A stretch of 9,354 nucleotides of DNA from JABJMC01 sp964459205 (GTDB taxonomy: Bacteria > Patescibacteriota > Gracilibacteria > UBA1369 > UBA12473), in the NCBI GenBank assembly GCA_964459205.1, contig CAYWKJ010000043.1, positions 1 through 9,354 on the forward strand, read 5' to 3'. The position numbers were made by a program, and so were the translations under genes. This document shows, in pieces, positions 1-6,688 of this stretch. Numbering within the stretch: the first letter of the stretch is position 1; every line of letters starts with the position of its first letter. A model generated the notes under the pieces. The model did no database searches, was not told the origin of the DNA, and saw nothing but the letters and a program-made list of their open reading frames with translations.

Positions 1-454
1 TTAATTTATTGAGTTTAATGTAGTGCGGAAAAACTTTTTTTAATTTTTGATAAAAAAGATAAAGCTTTTCGTATTCCTCTTTTTCTATCCATTCTTTGCG
101 AACCGGATCATGAAGTTTTTGCTCAATAAAGTCGATTTTGGATTTTTGAAGAAGCTTTTGGGCCTTGGTATTGTTTGGAGTGACTTCTAAGAGTTCGGCA
201 CCTGCTTGAATGGCTTCCTCAAATTTGTCTTCGCGACGTAACTGGCGAATTGTTTTAAGGCCATTTTTGATGAAATTATCACGTTGTTTAAGCTCCTGGT
301 GGCGCACCTCGCCTTTAAGCTTGTTGATTAATTTGTGGAGCCCATTATCACGCGGATTCTCCCCTTTTAGAGCTACGGTGAGCTGGAGAGCTTTTTCAAA
401 CTCGCCAGATTTACGTAACTTTTTGATTTCTTGTTTTGTTTGTTTGTAGTCCAT
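1..454 (-). CDS. TPR-like helical repeat protein, 3' end cut by window edge
   Basis: An open frame reads from ATG at 454 leftwards off the window with no stop, giving at least 151 residues beginning MDYKQTKQEIKKLRKSGEFE. It is Lys/Glu-rich and predicted all-helical. Three similar units are visible: around residues 11-45 (LRKSGEFEKALQLTVALKGE), 67-102 (LRREDKFEEAIQAGAELLEV, then TPNNTKAQKLL) and about 122-151 (IEKEEYEKLYLFYQKLKKVF). The pattern of small/aromatic residues followed by A or L and an N/P turn is that of tetratricopeptide repeats, which usually act as protein-protein scaffolds. No signal peptide or membrane segment is seen in the visible part, so a cytoplasmic location is likely. 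The partner and exact role cannot be read from sequence, and a further domain may lie outside the window. The start is supported by a TATAAT box ending 6 nt upstream. The plus-strand open frame at 210-449 is its shadow. Confidence 0.75.
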   Translation of the reverse strand, partial: MDYKQTKQEIKKLRKSGEFEKALQLTVALKGENPRDNGLHKLINKLKGEVRHQELKQRDNFIKNGLKTIRQLRREDKFEEAIQAGAELLEVTPNNTKAQKLLQKSKIDFIEQKLHDPVRKEWIEKEEYEKLYLFYQKLKKVFPHYIKLNKL

Positions 455-460
455 CAATGT

Positions 461-469
461 ATTATACCA
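461..469 (-). promoter_or_regulatory. Extended -10 promoter of the TPR-like gene, leaderless configuration
   Basis: On the minus strand the bases read TGGTATAAT, a perfect TATAAT with the extended-10 TG. The ATG follows only six bases later (ACATTG), so the expected transcription start falls at or beside the A of the start codon. No good -35 hexamer lies 16-18 bases upstream, as is usual for extended -10 promoters. The promoter is back-to-back with the one proposed for the gene at 546. Confidence 0.6.
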
Positions 470-489
470 TAATTATCACGTTTGGTCGA

Positions 490-518
490 TTGACAGTTTG
501 CAGGTAAGAGGATAAGTT
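490..518 (+). promoter_or_regulatory. Putative promoter of the HMG-CoA-lyase-like gene
   Basis: A perfect TTGACA lies at 490-495. The -10 is weak: TAAGTT at 513-518 (17-base spacer) or GATAAG at 511-516 (15-base spacer). The start codon is at 546, so the leader would be about 20 nt and contains no Shine-Dalgarno sequence. The assignment rests mainly on the -35. Confidence 0.4.
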
Positions 519-545
519 TTTTTACTAATTTTAAAAGTCTTATCA

Positions 546-1661
546 ATGAGAACCACCCCCCTTAGAGTTCATGCTGTAGATACAGCTGGCCGTGATGGAA
601 TACAAAGAAATCGTGTTAATCCTGCCCGAGTAGAAGAAGCTGATGCAGTCATGGAGGATAATGCTACTCAGCATGTTAAAAATTGCTTAAGAGCTGGTAT
701 TCGTAATTTTGATTTGATTAGCTTGGTTCACCCACTAGCTGTGCCAACGATGCGGTCCGCTGGTGAATGGCTTCCTAGGGTTCGGGAAGAAGCTGCTGGT
801 GATTTAACTGTCCAAGCTCTGTTAATGAGCCCCAAAAAGGCAGATTTAGCTTGTGAATTATTTGAGTCTGGAGATTTGGAAGAGCTGGCTTTTGTGCATT
901 CACATGACCCTTTTGTTTTGTGGCATAATAGCTGGATTCGTAGACGGAAAGATGGAACTCCTATTTCTGAGGAGCAAGTTACGGGAGAGGTTGACCCTGA
1001 TTTAGCAGAAGAAATGCGGGAGATTTCTCAAGAGCGATATGAGGCCATTGTAAAAGCGTTAGGTGTCTCTAAAATTCCAGTTAATGTTTATGAGATGAAT
1101 GCGACTGGTGGACGTGATCGTGAGACAGGTGAACCTGATTTTGTGGATCCAGACGTAATACTTGGAGAATTGGAGAGATTGCAGCCTGCAAATGGGGGCC
1201 GGTATATTATTTGTGATACCGAGGCAATTGCAGACCCAGGAGTTATGGAAAAGTTAATGACTGCCGTTCGGGACAAGGTTGGCTCAGCGGTTGGACTTCA
1301 CTTACATATGCTAAAGGATATGCCGTGTGAACAGGTGCAAGCGATTGTGCGGGCAGCTTTGAGGCCACTTTTAGATAGTCCTGTTGAAGATTGCTATATT
1401 GAGACTGGAGTAGCTAATTTGGGTGGCTGTATTGCTTTTGATAAGGCTAACCAAAATACTCCGATTGGATCGGCGGTTCAGGCAGTTGATCAATTAGTTG
1501 ACGAGAGAAATGCTGTTTGGGTTCCGCAGCGTCCAGATATGCAAATTGTAGAAGAGTCTGTGGTGACTAATGTGCGAGAGTGGGATGCGAGATTACGTCA
1601 TTTAAGCGAATTACCTCCGGCAAATGAGCCTACAGTCGTTCCTGCTGCTGTTGCGAAGTAA
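546..1661 (+). CDS. HMG-CoA lyase-like DRE-TIM metalloenzyme
   Basis: A 371-residue protein of the HMGL-like TIM-barrel superfamily (HMG-CoA lyase, isopropylmalate and homocitrate synthases), whose members cleave or form C-C bonds next to a carbonyl using a divalent metal. The N-terminal GRDGIQ (residues 15-20) matches the RDGLQ motif of HMG-CoA lyase and supplies the Arg and metal-binding Asp. FDLISLVHPLAVPTM (55-69) matches the lyase's E-V-T-S-F-V-S-P segment, with Asp in place of Glu. ICDTEAIADPGVM (222-234) corresponds to the D-T-x-G-x-x-x-P strand. H252 and H254 form the HxH metal pair. NLGGC (291-295) carries the catalytic Cys, with N304 nine residues later as in HMG-CoA lyase. It is longer than the human catalytic domain, mainly through an extra stretch near residues 120-165. 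The residues after HxH differ (MLKD), so the substrate is uncertain. No neighbouring gene suggests a pathway. The start is the first ATG; there is no Shine-Dalgarno site. Confidence 0.8.
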   Translation: MRTTPLRVHAVDTAGRDGIQRNRVNPARVEEADAVMEDNATQHVKNCLRAGIRNFDLISLVHPLAVPTMRSAGEWLPRVREEAAGDLTVQALLMSPKKADLACELFESGDLEELAFVHSHDPFVLWHNSWIRRRKDGTPISEEQVTGEVDPDLAEEMREISQERYEAIVKALGVSKIPVNVYEMNATGGRDRETGEPDFVDPDVILGELERLQPANGGRYIICDTEAIADPGVMEKLMTAVRDKVGSAVGLHLHMLKDMPCEQVQAIVRAALRPLLDSPVEDCYIETGVANLGGCIAFDKANQNTPIGSAVQAVDQLVDERNAVWVPQRPDMQIVEESVVTNVREWDARLRHLSELPPANEPTVVPAAVAK

Positions 1662-2442
1662 GACTTTGAACATAATCCACTAAACGAAGCAGGTCAGTCA
1701 TAAGCTCGCTTTCGTATTGATCTGGTGCAGCTTGAAAGCTGGGGTCGTTGTAAACATAAGTTGCCCGCGCTCGAATGGTGCGTTCTTTTTGCTCTTCTTG
1801 AGTGCCGTTATAGTTGGGTGGGATGTAGTAGGAGCGACCAAGTTCACGCGTGATGTAAAGCGTGACAATTCCATTGCGATAACGGGTAATGTTAAGCAAA
1901 TTATTAGCGTTGCTAATATTTCCGTGTTCTGGCCATGCGCATAAGTATCGAGTGGTATCTAAGTCTGGAAACTCGTCACTAACTCCGCTAGAAGTAGATA
2001 GCTCAGTTCTAGTCCCACCATTATCATCAGGGCAATAGGTGTTAGCAATTAGGTCAGCAATATTGTTTTCGTAATCTTGCATGGCCTCTTGAGTGTCAAA
2101 AAGTCGAACTTCCATTCCGTAAAAGTAGGTATATTCGCCATAACTGTCCCCTTCAGCATGAGCAATGTCGTATTCGTCGCCATGCTCTTGGTAATAAAAG
2201 CAACGAATTCCGTTTGAATCGTCAGAAACAAATTCTTTTGCGGGATGAGTGGTGCCAGTTTCGTGGCCAACGCCACGAGATGTTTCACTAGATTCAATCG
2301 AGGAATCTAATAGTGCGGGGCAATCGTATTGGTCCAATAGGAGTTCATCATCTGTGATGCCACCTATATAAACCGGCTCTTCTTGCCAAGAGCAGCCACT
2401 AAAAACAAGCGTGGCGATGATTAGGAAGGTAAGTTTTTTCAT
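1630..2442 (-). CDS. Orphan predicted lipoprotein downstream of valS
   Basis: A 270-residue secreted protein of unknown function. The N-terminus has two lysines, a hydrophobic stretch (LTFLIIATLVF) and a lipobox-like FSGC ending at C17. This suggests signal peptidase II cleavage and lipid anchoring on the outer face of the membrane, although Phe at -3 is less usual than Leu. The mature part is acidic and Tyr-rich, with four further cysteines (C41, C81, C137, C168) that could make two disulfides outside the cell. I recognise no catalytic motif or named domain. The C-terminus is helical and ends in a Gln run. The gene starts 13 nt after the valS stop, suggesting co-transcription, and its last codons overlap the 3' end of the convergent HMGL-like gene by 32 bp. 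Upstream of the ATG there is CCTCCTTT, the complement of a Shine-Dalgarno site, rather than a Shine-Dalgarno site itself. Confidence 0.75.
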   Translation of the reverse strand: MKKLTFLIIATLVFSGCSWQEEPVYIGGITDDELLLDQYDCPALLDSSIESSETSRGVGHETGTTHPAKEFVSDDSNGIRCFYYQEHGDEYDIAHAEGDSYGEYTYFYGMEVRLFDTQEAMQDYENNIADLIANTYCPDDNGGTRTELSTSSGVSDEFPDLDTTRYLCAWPEHGNISNANNLLNITRYRNGIVTLYITRELGRSYYIPPNYNGTQEEQKERTIRARATYVYNDPSFQAAPDQYESELMTDLLRLVDYVQSLTSQQQQERL

Positions 2443-2455
2443 AGAAAGGAGGTTA

Positions 2456-5077
2456 TTAACCTAGAGACTTGAATTGTTTTTCCATGTTTTTGAGGCGTTC
2501 TTTCCCTTCTAAGTAGCGTGCTTTGTCCGCCTCTACTACTTGTTTTGGAGCGTTATGAATATAACCCTCATTTTTAAGTTTCCCCTCGAGTCCTTTCAGG
2601 TATTTAGTGAGGTTTTGAATTTCTTCCTTAAGTCGTGCTTTTTCCTTTTTAATATCCACGATGCCTTTGGCCATGAGTTTGATTTTAACGGGGCCAGCAA
2701 AAGAAACTATGGTGCCAGGAGTTTTTTTCTCCTCTTTTTCGATGACTGGATTTTCCAGACGTGCCAAACGCATAATAATGTCCATGTTGTCTTTGAGGAC
2801 CGCATTTAATTTGGCGCCCTGAAAAGTAGCTTTAATTTTTTGGCCTGGTTTTAATTTATAGTCCGCGCGGAGTTGACGAATAGTACTAACGACTTTGAGG
2901 ACAGCTATCATCTCGCGGTTGGCTTGAGCAAAATTAAACATGGGATCGGCTTTGGGCCATTCTTCGGTAATAAGCTGTGTTTTTTGGTCCATTTTTTCCC
3001 ATAAAACCTCGGTAACGTATGGCGTGTATGGGTGAAGAAGTTTGAGTACGGTTTTAAGTACGTGCGCTAGTACGGCTTTGTTGGGCTTAACTTTGCTGAT
3101 CTCCAAATACCAATCACAATATTCACTCCAGAAAAAGTCATAAATTCCCATCCCAACCTCAGAAAGACTGTATTTATCAAGGCTTTTGGTGGCTTGCTTA
3201 GTAACTTGATTTAAACGATGAAGAATCCATTTATCAGCACGAGAAAGTGTTTTGGGGTTAATTTCAGCGTGAAAATCTTCTTTCTTAAGATTCATTAAAA
3301 CATAACGAGCACTATTCCAAATTTTGTTAACAAAATTACGATAACCAGCAATTTTTTCCTCAAAAATACGTAAATCATTACCAGGAGAAGAGCCTAGAAC
3401 TAAACTAAGGCGCACGGAATCAGCTCCGTACTTATCAATCATATCGAGTGGGTCGATGCCATTACCAAGAGATTTACTCATCTTACGGCCCTGCTTATCT
3501 CGAATCAGGCCATGCAAATACACGGTTTCAAAAGGGACTTCATCCAATAAATAAGTGGTCATCAAAATCATGCGGGCCACCCAGAAAAATAAAATATCAT
3601 AGCCGGTCTCGAGCACAGATGTGGGATGGAAATGCTGAAGATCCTTGGTTTTATCAGGCCATCCAAATGTCGAAAAAGTCCAAAGTCCAGATGAGAACCA
3701 CGTATCAAGCGTATCCGGGTCTTGCTTAAGCTTGCCTTTGCATTTTGGGCAGCTAGTTGGGTCCTCGAGCTGCACAATAGGCTCTTTATTATGTTGACAG
3801 TCTTTATTGGCACAATGCCAAACTGGGATACGGTGCCCCCACCAAATTTGACGTGAAATACACCAATCACGAAGGTTTTCAATCCAGTGGAAATAAACCT
3901 TATTAAACCGATCTGGGAGGATTTCAATATCCCCTTTACGTACGGCCTCGAGTGAACGTTCTTTAAGAGTTTTGCCGCGCACTTTTTTGTTAACATCAAT
4001 AAACCATTGCTCAGAAACAAGCGGCTCAACTGCAGTTCCGCAACGATAGCAGCAGGATAAATTGTGAACATATTCTTCGTCGATATGATCTAATAGTCCC
4101 TTTTTATCGAGTTCAGCTACAACTTTATCGCGGGCCTCAAGCACGTGAAGTCCTTTGAAATCTTCTCCGCCGGCTTCTGTTATTTCTCCTTTTTCGTTGA
4201 TAATTTGTACGATTTCGAACCCATGCTTTTGAGCGAGGTCAAAATCAACAAAGCTGTGCGCCGGAGTGATGGTCATAGCTCCGCTTCCCATTTCCATGTC
4301 GGCGCACTCATCGGCAACAAACTTGGCTTTTACATCGCCAGTGATCCACGGCACGGTGAGCTCTTTGCCGATTAAGTCTTTGTAGCGCTTGTCTTTGGGG
4401 TGCACAATGATGATTTTGTCGTGGAATTTAGTTTCCGGTCGGGCGGTCCCAATTACGACTGGGCCATATTTAAGATAGTAAAACTTGGATTTTTCTTCAC
4501 GGTATTCAAGCTCGTCATCAGCCAGGGTTGAGCTACAACGAGTGCACCAGTTAACAATGCGATGCCCGCGGTAAATGAGTTTATCCTTGTACATTTGCAA
4601 AAACGCAGCCCGAACAGCTTTCGTAAGCTGTTCGTCCATGGTGTAGCGTTCGCGGGTCCAATCTACGCTGGCTCCCATTTGTCTGATTTGATTGCGAATA
4701 GTGCTTTGAGACTCGGCTACATATTTTTTAACACGTGACAAAAATTTGGCGCGCCCCATGCTGTGTCGGTCTAACCCCTCTTCGGCAATGATTTTTTCAA
4801 CCTTGTTTTGAGTCGCAATAGCCGCGTGATCAGTTCCAGGTAACCATAAAGTTGGGTCCCCTTTCATGCGGTGATAGCGAACCATAATATCCTCAATAGC
4901 CAACATCATAGCGTGCCCCAGATGTAATTGCCCGGTGGCATTTGGTGGCGGCAAGGAAATTGTGAAAGCTTTCTTTTTGGAGTCAATTTTGGGGCAAAAA
5001 GCACCACTTTTTTCCCACTTTTGATAGATAGTTTTTTCAAAATCCTTAGCGTTGTAGGTTTTTGGAATTTGTGTCAT
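2456..5077 (-). CDS. valS: Valine--tRNA ligase (ValRS)
   Basis: Complete 873-residue class I aminoacyl-tRNA synthetase that charges tRNA-Val with valine in the cytoplasm. The HIGH signature is HLGH (52-55) within PPPNATGQLHLGH. The KMSKS loop is at 532-536, preceded by the typical TGYDILFFWVARM (491-503). The CP1 editing domain includes TARPET (211-216) and GSGAMTITPAH (264-274). Zinc-type cysteine pairs lie at C343/C346 and at C422, C427, C443, C446. The C-terminal region (about 805-873) is a Lys/Glu-rich coiled coil containing the NAPKQVVE element typical of ValRS, which binds the tRNA elbow. Length agrees with bacterial ValRS. Two editing-pocket positions usually Lys and Asp are T269 and S275 here. 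The gene leads a probable two-gene unit with the lipoprotein. A promoter-like TGCTATAAA lies about 28 bases upstream; there is no T-box or long leader. No Shine-Dalgarno site precedes the ATG. Confidence 0.97.
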   Translation of the reverse strand: MTQIPKTYNAKDFEKTIYQKWEKSGAFCPKIDSKKKAFTISLPPPNATGQLHLGHAMMLAIEDIMVRYHRMKGDPTLWLPGTDHAAIATQNKVEKIIAEEGLDRHSMGRAKFLSRVKKYVAESQSTIRNQIRQMGASVDWTRERYTMDEQLTKAVRAAFLQMYKDKLIYRGHRIVNWCTRCSSTLADDELEYREEKSKFYYLKYGPVVIGTARPETKFHDKIIIVHPKDKRYKDLIGKELTVPWITGDVKAKFVADECADMEMGSGAMTITPAHSFVDFDLAQKHGFEIVQIINEKGEITEAGGEDFKGLHVLEARDKVVAELDKKGLLDHIDEEYVHNLSCCYRCGTAVEPLVSEQWFIDVNKKVRGKTLKERSLEAVRKGDIEILPDRFNKVYFHWIENLRDWCISRQIWWGHRIPVWHCANKDCQHNKEPIVQLEDPTSCPKCKGKLKQDPDTLDTWFSSGLWTFSTFGWPDKTKDLQHFHPTSVLETGYDILFFWVARMILMTTYLLDEVPFETVYLHGLIRDKQGRKMSKSLGNGIDPLDMIDKYGADSVRLSLVLGSSPGNDLRIFEEKIAGYRNFVNKIWNSARYVLMNLKKEDFHAEINPKTLSRADKWILHRLNQVTKQATKSLDKYSLSEVGMGIYDFFWSEYCDWYLEISKVKPNKAVLAHVLKTVLKLLHPYTPYVTEVLWEKMDQKTQLITEEWPKADPMFNFAQANREMIAVLKVVSTIRQLRADYKLKPGQKIKATFQGAKLNAVLKDNMDIIMRLARLENPVIEKEEKKTPGTIVSFAGPVKIKLMAKGIVDIKKEKARLKEEIQNLTKYLKGLEGKLKNEGYIHNAPKQVVEADKARYLEGKERLKNMEKQFKSLG

Positions 5078-5104
5078 ATTGTTTTTGCTTGATAACTCTT
5101 AAAG

Positions 5105-5113
5105 TTTATAGCA
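5105..5113 (-). promoter_or_regulatory. Extended -10 promoter of valS
   Basis: The minus strand reads TGCTATAAA, an extended -10 with one mismatch to TATAAT. The predicted transcription start is about 20 bases before the valS ATG. No convincing -35 is present. It is arranged divergently with the promoter of the 176-aa gene. Confidence 0.45.
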
Positions 5114-5154
5114 TACTCCCCCCGCTCTTAAGAATGCATTATTCCTGATCGCTG

Positions 5155-5183
5155 TTGACATTTACAGGTTAAAAGTGTATGCT
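5155..5183 (+). promoter_or_regulatory. Sigma70-type promoter of the 176-aa gene
   Basis: TTGACA at 5155-5160, a 17-base spacer and TATGCT at 5178-5183 (four of six matches). The start codon is at 5207, giving a leader of about 17 nt. That leader holds only a weak AAGGTG, too far from the ATG to be a normal ribosome binding site. Confidence 0.55.
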
Positions 5184-5206
5184 TAAGGTGAAACAACAAA
5201 ATCATC

Positions 5207-5737
5207 ATGGTAGGAGACTCTCAACATAAAGGACCTGAAAAAATTGCACCAGAGGCCACCCCGGAAAATAAACAAAATTCCGAGTCCTCGAATCTCGAGC
5301 AAGATCTAACCACTGACACTGGTATCAATGCTGGTGAAATTCTGGATGATATTGATGAAGGCGGTGAAATGGTGGATTCTCTTAAATTGTCAGAGAAAGG
5401 TGAACATGTTGGTGAGCATCGTAAAGCAACTGGTAAGAAGTTTGGTGATTTTAAGAAGCAAATGACCAAGCAGGAAGCTGAAGCTCTTAAGAAAAAACTA
5501 TTAGAAGAGCCACCCTCTTCTAAGGTTATGATTCGTGAAATTAGGGCTCATATCCACCGAGAAATAAGACAGCTGGAAAAGGATGCCGCTAAGGCCCAAC
5601 GTAAAGGCAAGTTTGAAGAACTTGCAACCTCAGTAGCCCGTATGCGTGAGCTAAAAGGCATGCTTTATGATTTGGTCCACGCGACAGTTGAGTTTGTACG
5701 AAATTTGTGGCTTAAAGTTGTGCACGGAATTGTTTAG
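5207..5737 (+). CDS. Hypothetical protein, acidic N-terminus and helical C-terminus
   Basis: A 176-residue protein with no recognised domain. Residues 1-60 are rich in Glu, Asp, Ser, Asn, Pro and Thr and are probably disordered. Residues 60-85 are Lys/Gly-rich. From about 87 onward the sequence is strongly helical and charged (MTKQEAEALKKKLLEE; REIRAHIHREIRQLEKDA; ATSVARMRELKGMLYDL). It ends in a hydrophobic/aromatic segment VEFVRNLWLKVVHGIV. There is no signal peptide. The C-terminal segment is amphipathic rather than a clear membrane span, so it could be a membrane-surface or protein-binding helix. From memory, proteins with a similar C-terminal NLWLKxVHG tail occur as unnamed families in CPR genomes, but I cannot confirm this here. 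The gene is transcribed divergently from valS and sits 52 nt before nadA. Coding is supported by a plausible promoter, consistent codon use and a normal ATG. Confidence 0.75.
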   Translation: MVGDSQHKGPEKIAPEATPENKQNSESSNLEQDLTTDTGINAGEILDDIDEGGEMVDSLKLSEKGEHVGEHRKATGKKFGDFKKQMTKQEAEALKKKLLEEPPSSKVMIREIRAHIHREIRQLEKDAAKAQRKGKFEELATSVARMRELKGMLYDLVHATVEFVRNLWLKVVHGIV

Positions 5738-5752
5738 TTTTTAGGTGTCCTA

Positions 5753-5761
5753 TGCTATCTT
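5753..5761 (+). promoter_or_regulatory. Possible extended -10 promoter of nadA-nadC
   Basis: TGCTATCTT, an extended -10 with two mismatches in the hexamer, lies 28 bases before the nadA ATG. No clear -35 is seen. Co-transcription of nadA with the 176-aa gene is also possible, because the intergenic gap is only 52 bases and holds no strong terminator. Confidence 0.35.
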
Positions 5762-5789
5762 ATAGGCCCTTTTTACTTATGATTTTTTC

Positions 5790-6686
5790 ATGTTGGATTT
5801 AATCGAGGAAATTAAGCGCCTGAAGCAAGAAAAAAAAGCTATAATCTTGGCTCATAATTATCAACGATCTGAAATTTTTGAGGTGGCTGATTTTATTGGT
5901 GATTCACTTGGCCTTTGTCAGGAGGCTCGCAAAACTGATGCGGAGATAATTGTTTTTTCAGGTGTCTATTTTATGGCCGAAAGTGCGGCAATCCTGAATT
6001 CTGATAAAAAAGTGGTTATCCCAGACCCGGAATCTGGCTGTGCCATGGCTGATATGATTGATGTGGAGGGTCTTCGCGCTATGAAAAAGCAATATCCTGG
6101 CGTACCAGTAGTTATGTACATTAATTCTACGGCTGATATTAAGGCTGAGTCAGATATTTTGTGCACCTCAGCTAATGCAGTAAAAATAGTGCAATCCTTA
6201 CCAGATAAACGCGTGATTTGTGCCCCTGACAAAAATTTAGCGGCTTTTATCCAGTCTAAAGTCCCTGAAAAAGAGATTATTCCATGGGATGGGTATTGCC
6301 CAATTCATCAACGATTAACTCTAGACTATGTAAATCAGGCTCGTGAACGTCATCCAAATGCCAAAATCATTGCTCATCCGGAATGCCCAATAGAAGTCAG
6401 TGAGGCAGCTGATTACTGTTTAAGTACTAGCAAAATGATTGAGGCTGTAGAAAAAGATCTTACTAAGGAATTTATTGTAATGACCGAGTGCGGCATGATT
6501 AAGCGCTTGCAAAAGGTATTCCCAGATCGTAAGTTTTATACGCTGTGTTCCATGTGTTTTGATATGAAGAAAAATACTTTAGAGAAAATTCGTGATTGTT
6601 TAATTAATGAAAAGCCAGTTGTGACTGTAGATCCGTCTGTAAGTGCCAAAGCGCTCCAGGCATTTGAGCGTATGTTTAACCTTTGA
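5790..6686 (+). CDS. nadA: Quinolinate synthase NadA
   Basis: Complete 298-residue NadA, which condenses iminoaspartate with dihydroxyacetone phosphate to quinolinate using an oxygen-sensitive [4Fe-4S] cluster in the cytoplasm. The length equals the short archaeal/Thermotoga type. Family motifs appear in order: AHNYQ (21-25), GVYFMAESA (58-66), PDPESGCAMADM (78-89), INSTADIKAESDILCTSANA (111-130), IPWDGYCPIH (164-173), AHPECPIEVS (195-204) and CSMCFDMKKNT (253-263). The three cluster ligands expected for the family fall at C84, C170 and C256, with C253 giving an extra CxxC as in some bacterial NadA proteins. Start ATG 5790 places the first motif at the usual distance from the N-terminus. nadC follows with the two coding regions almost touching, which indicates one transcript. 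nadB, which makes the iminoaspartate, is not visible in the window. Confidence 0.96.
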   Translation: MLDLIEEIKRLKQEKKAIILAHNYQRSEIFEVADFIGDSLGLCQEARKTDAEIIVFSGVYFMAESAAILNSDKKVVIPDPESGCAMADMIDVEGLRAMKKQYPGVPVVMYINSTADIKAESDILCTSANAVKIVQSLPDKRVICAPDKNLAAFIQSKVPEKEIIPWDGYCPIHQRLTLDYVNQARERHPNAKIIAHPECPIEVSEAADYCLSTSKMIEAVEKDLTKEFIVMTECGMIKRLQKVFPDRKFYTLCSMCFDMKKNTLEKIRDCLINEKPVVTVDPSVSAKALQAFERMFNL

Positions 6687-6688
6687 TT

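Noticed and set aside
210..449. Plus-strand open frame of 79 residues
   Set aside because: It is Ser/Arg/Leu-rich, has no motif and lies opposite the TPR-like gene, whose frame and promoter are much better.
2049..2297. Minus-strand 82-residue frame inside the lipoprotein gene
   Set aside because: Out-of-frame shadow with no start context. The lipoprotein frame has a signal peptide and is longer.
3568..4071. Minus-strand open frame of 167 residues inside valS
   Set aside because: Alternate frame of valS on the same strand. The valS frame carries all family motifs through this stretch.
5078..5154. T-box or other riboswitch before valS
   Set aside because: The predicted leader is only about 20 nt, and no T-box sequence or specifier stem is visible.
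5749..5775. Small hairpin (CCTAT/ATAGG) followed by Ts between the 176-aa gene and nadA
   Set aside because: Only five pairs with an 8-base loop, and it overlaps a better extended -10 candidate; too weak to call a terminator.
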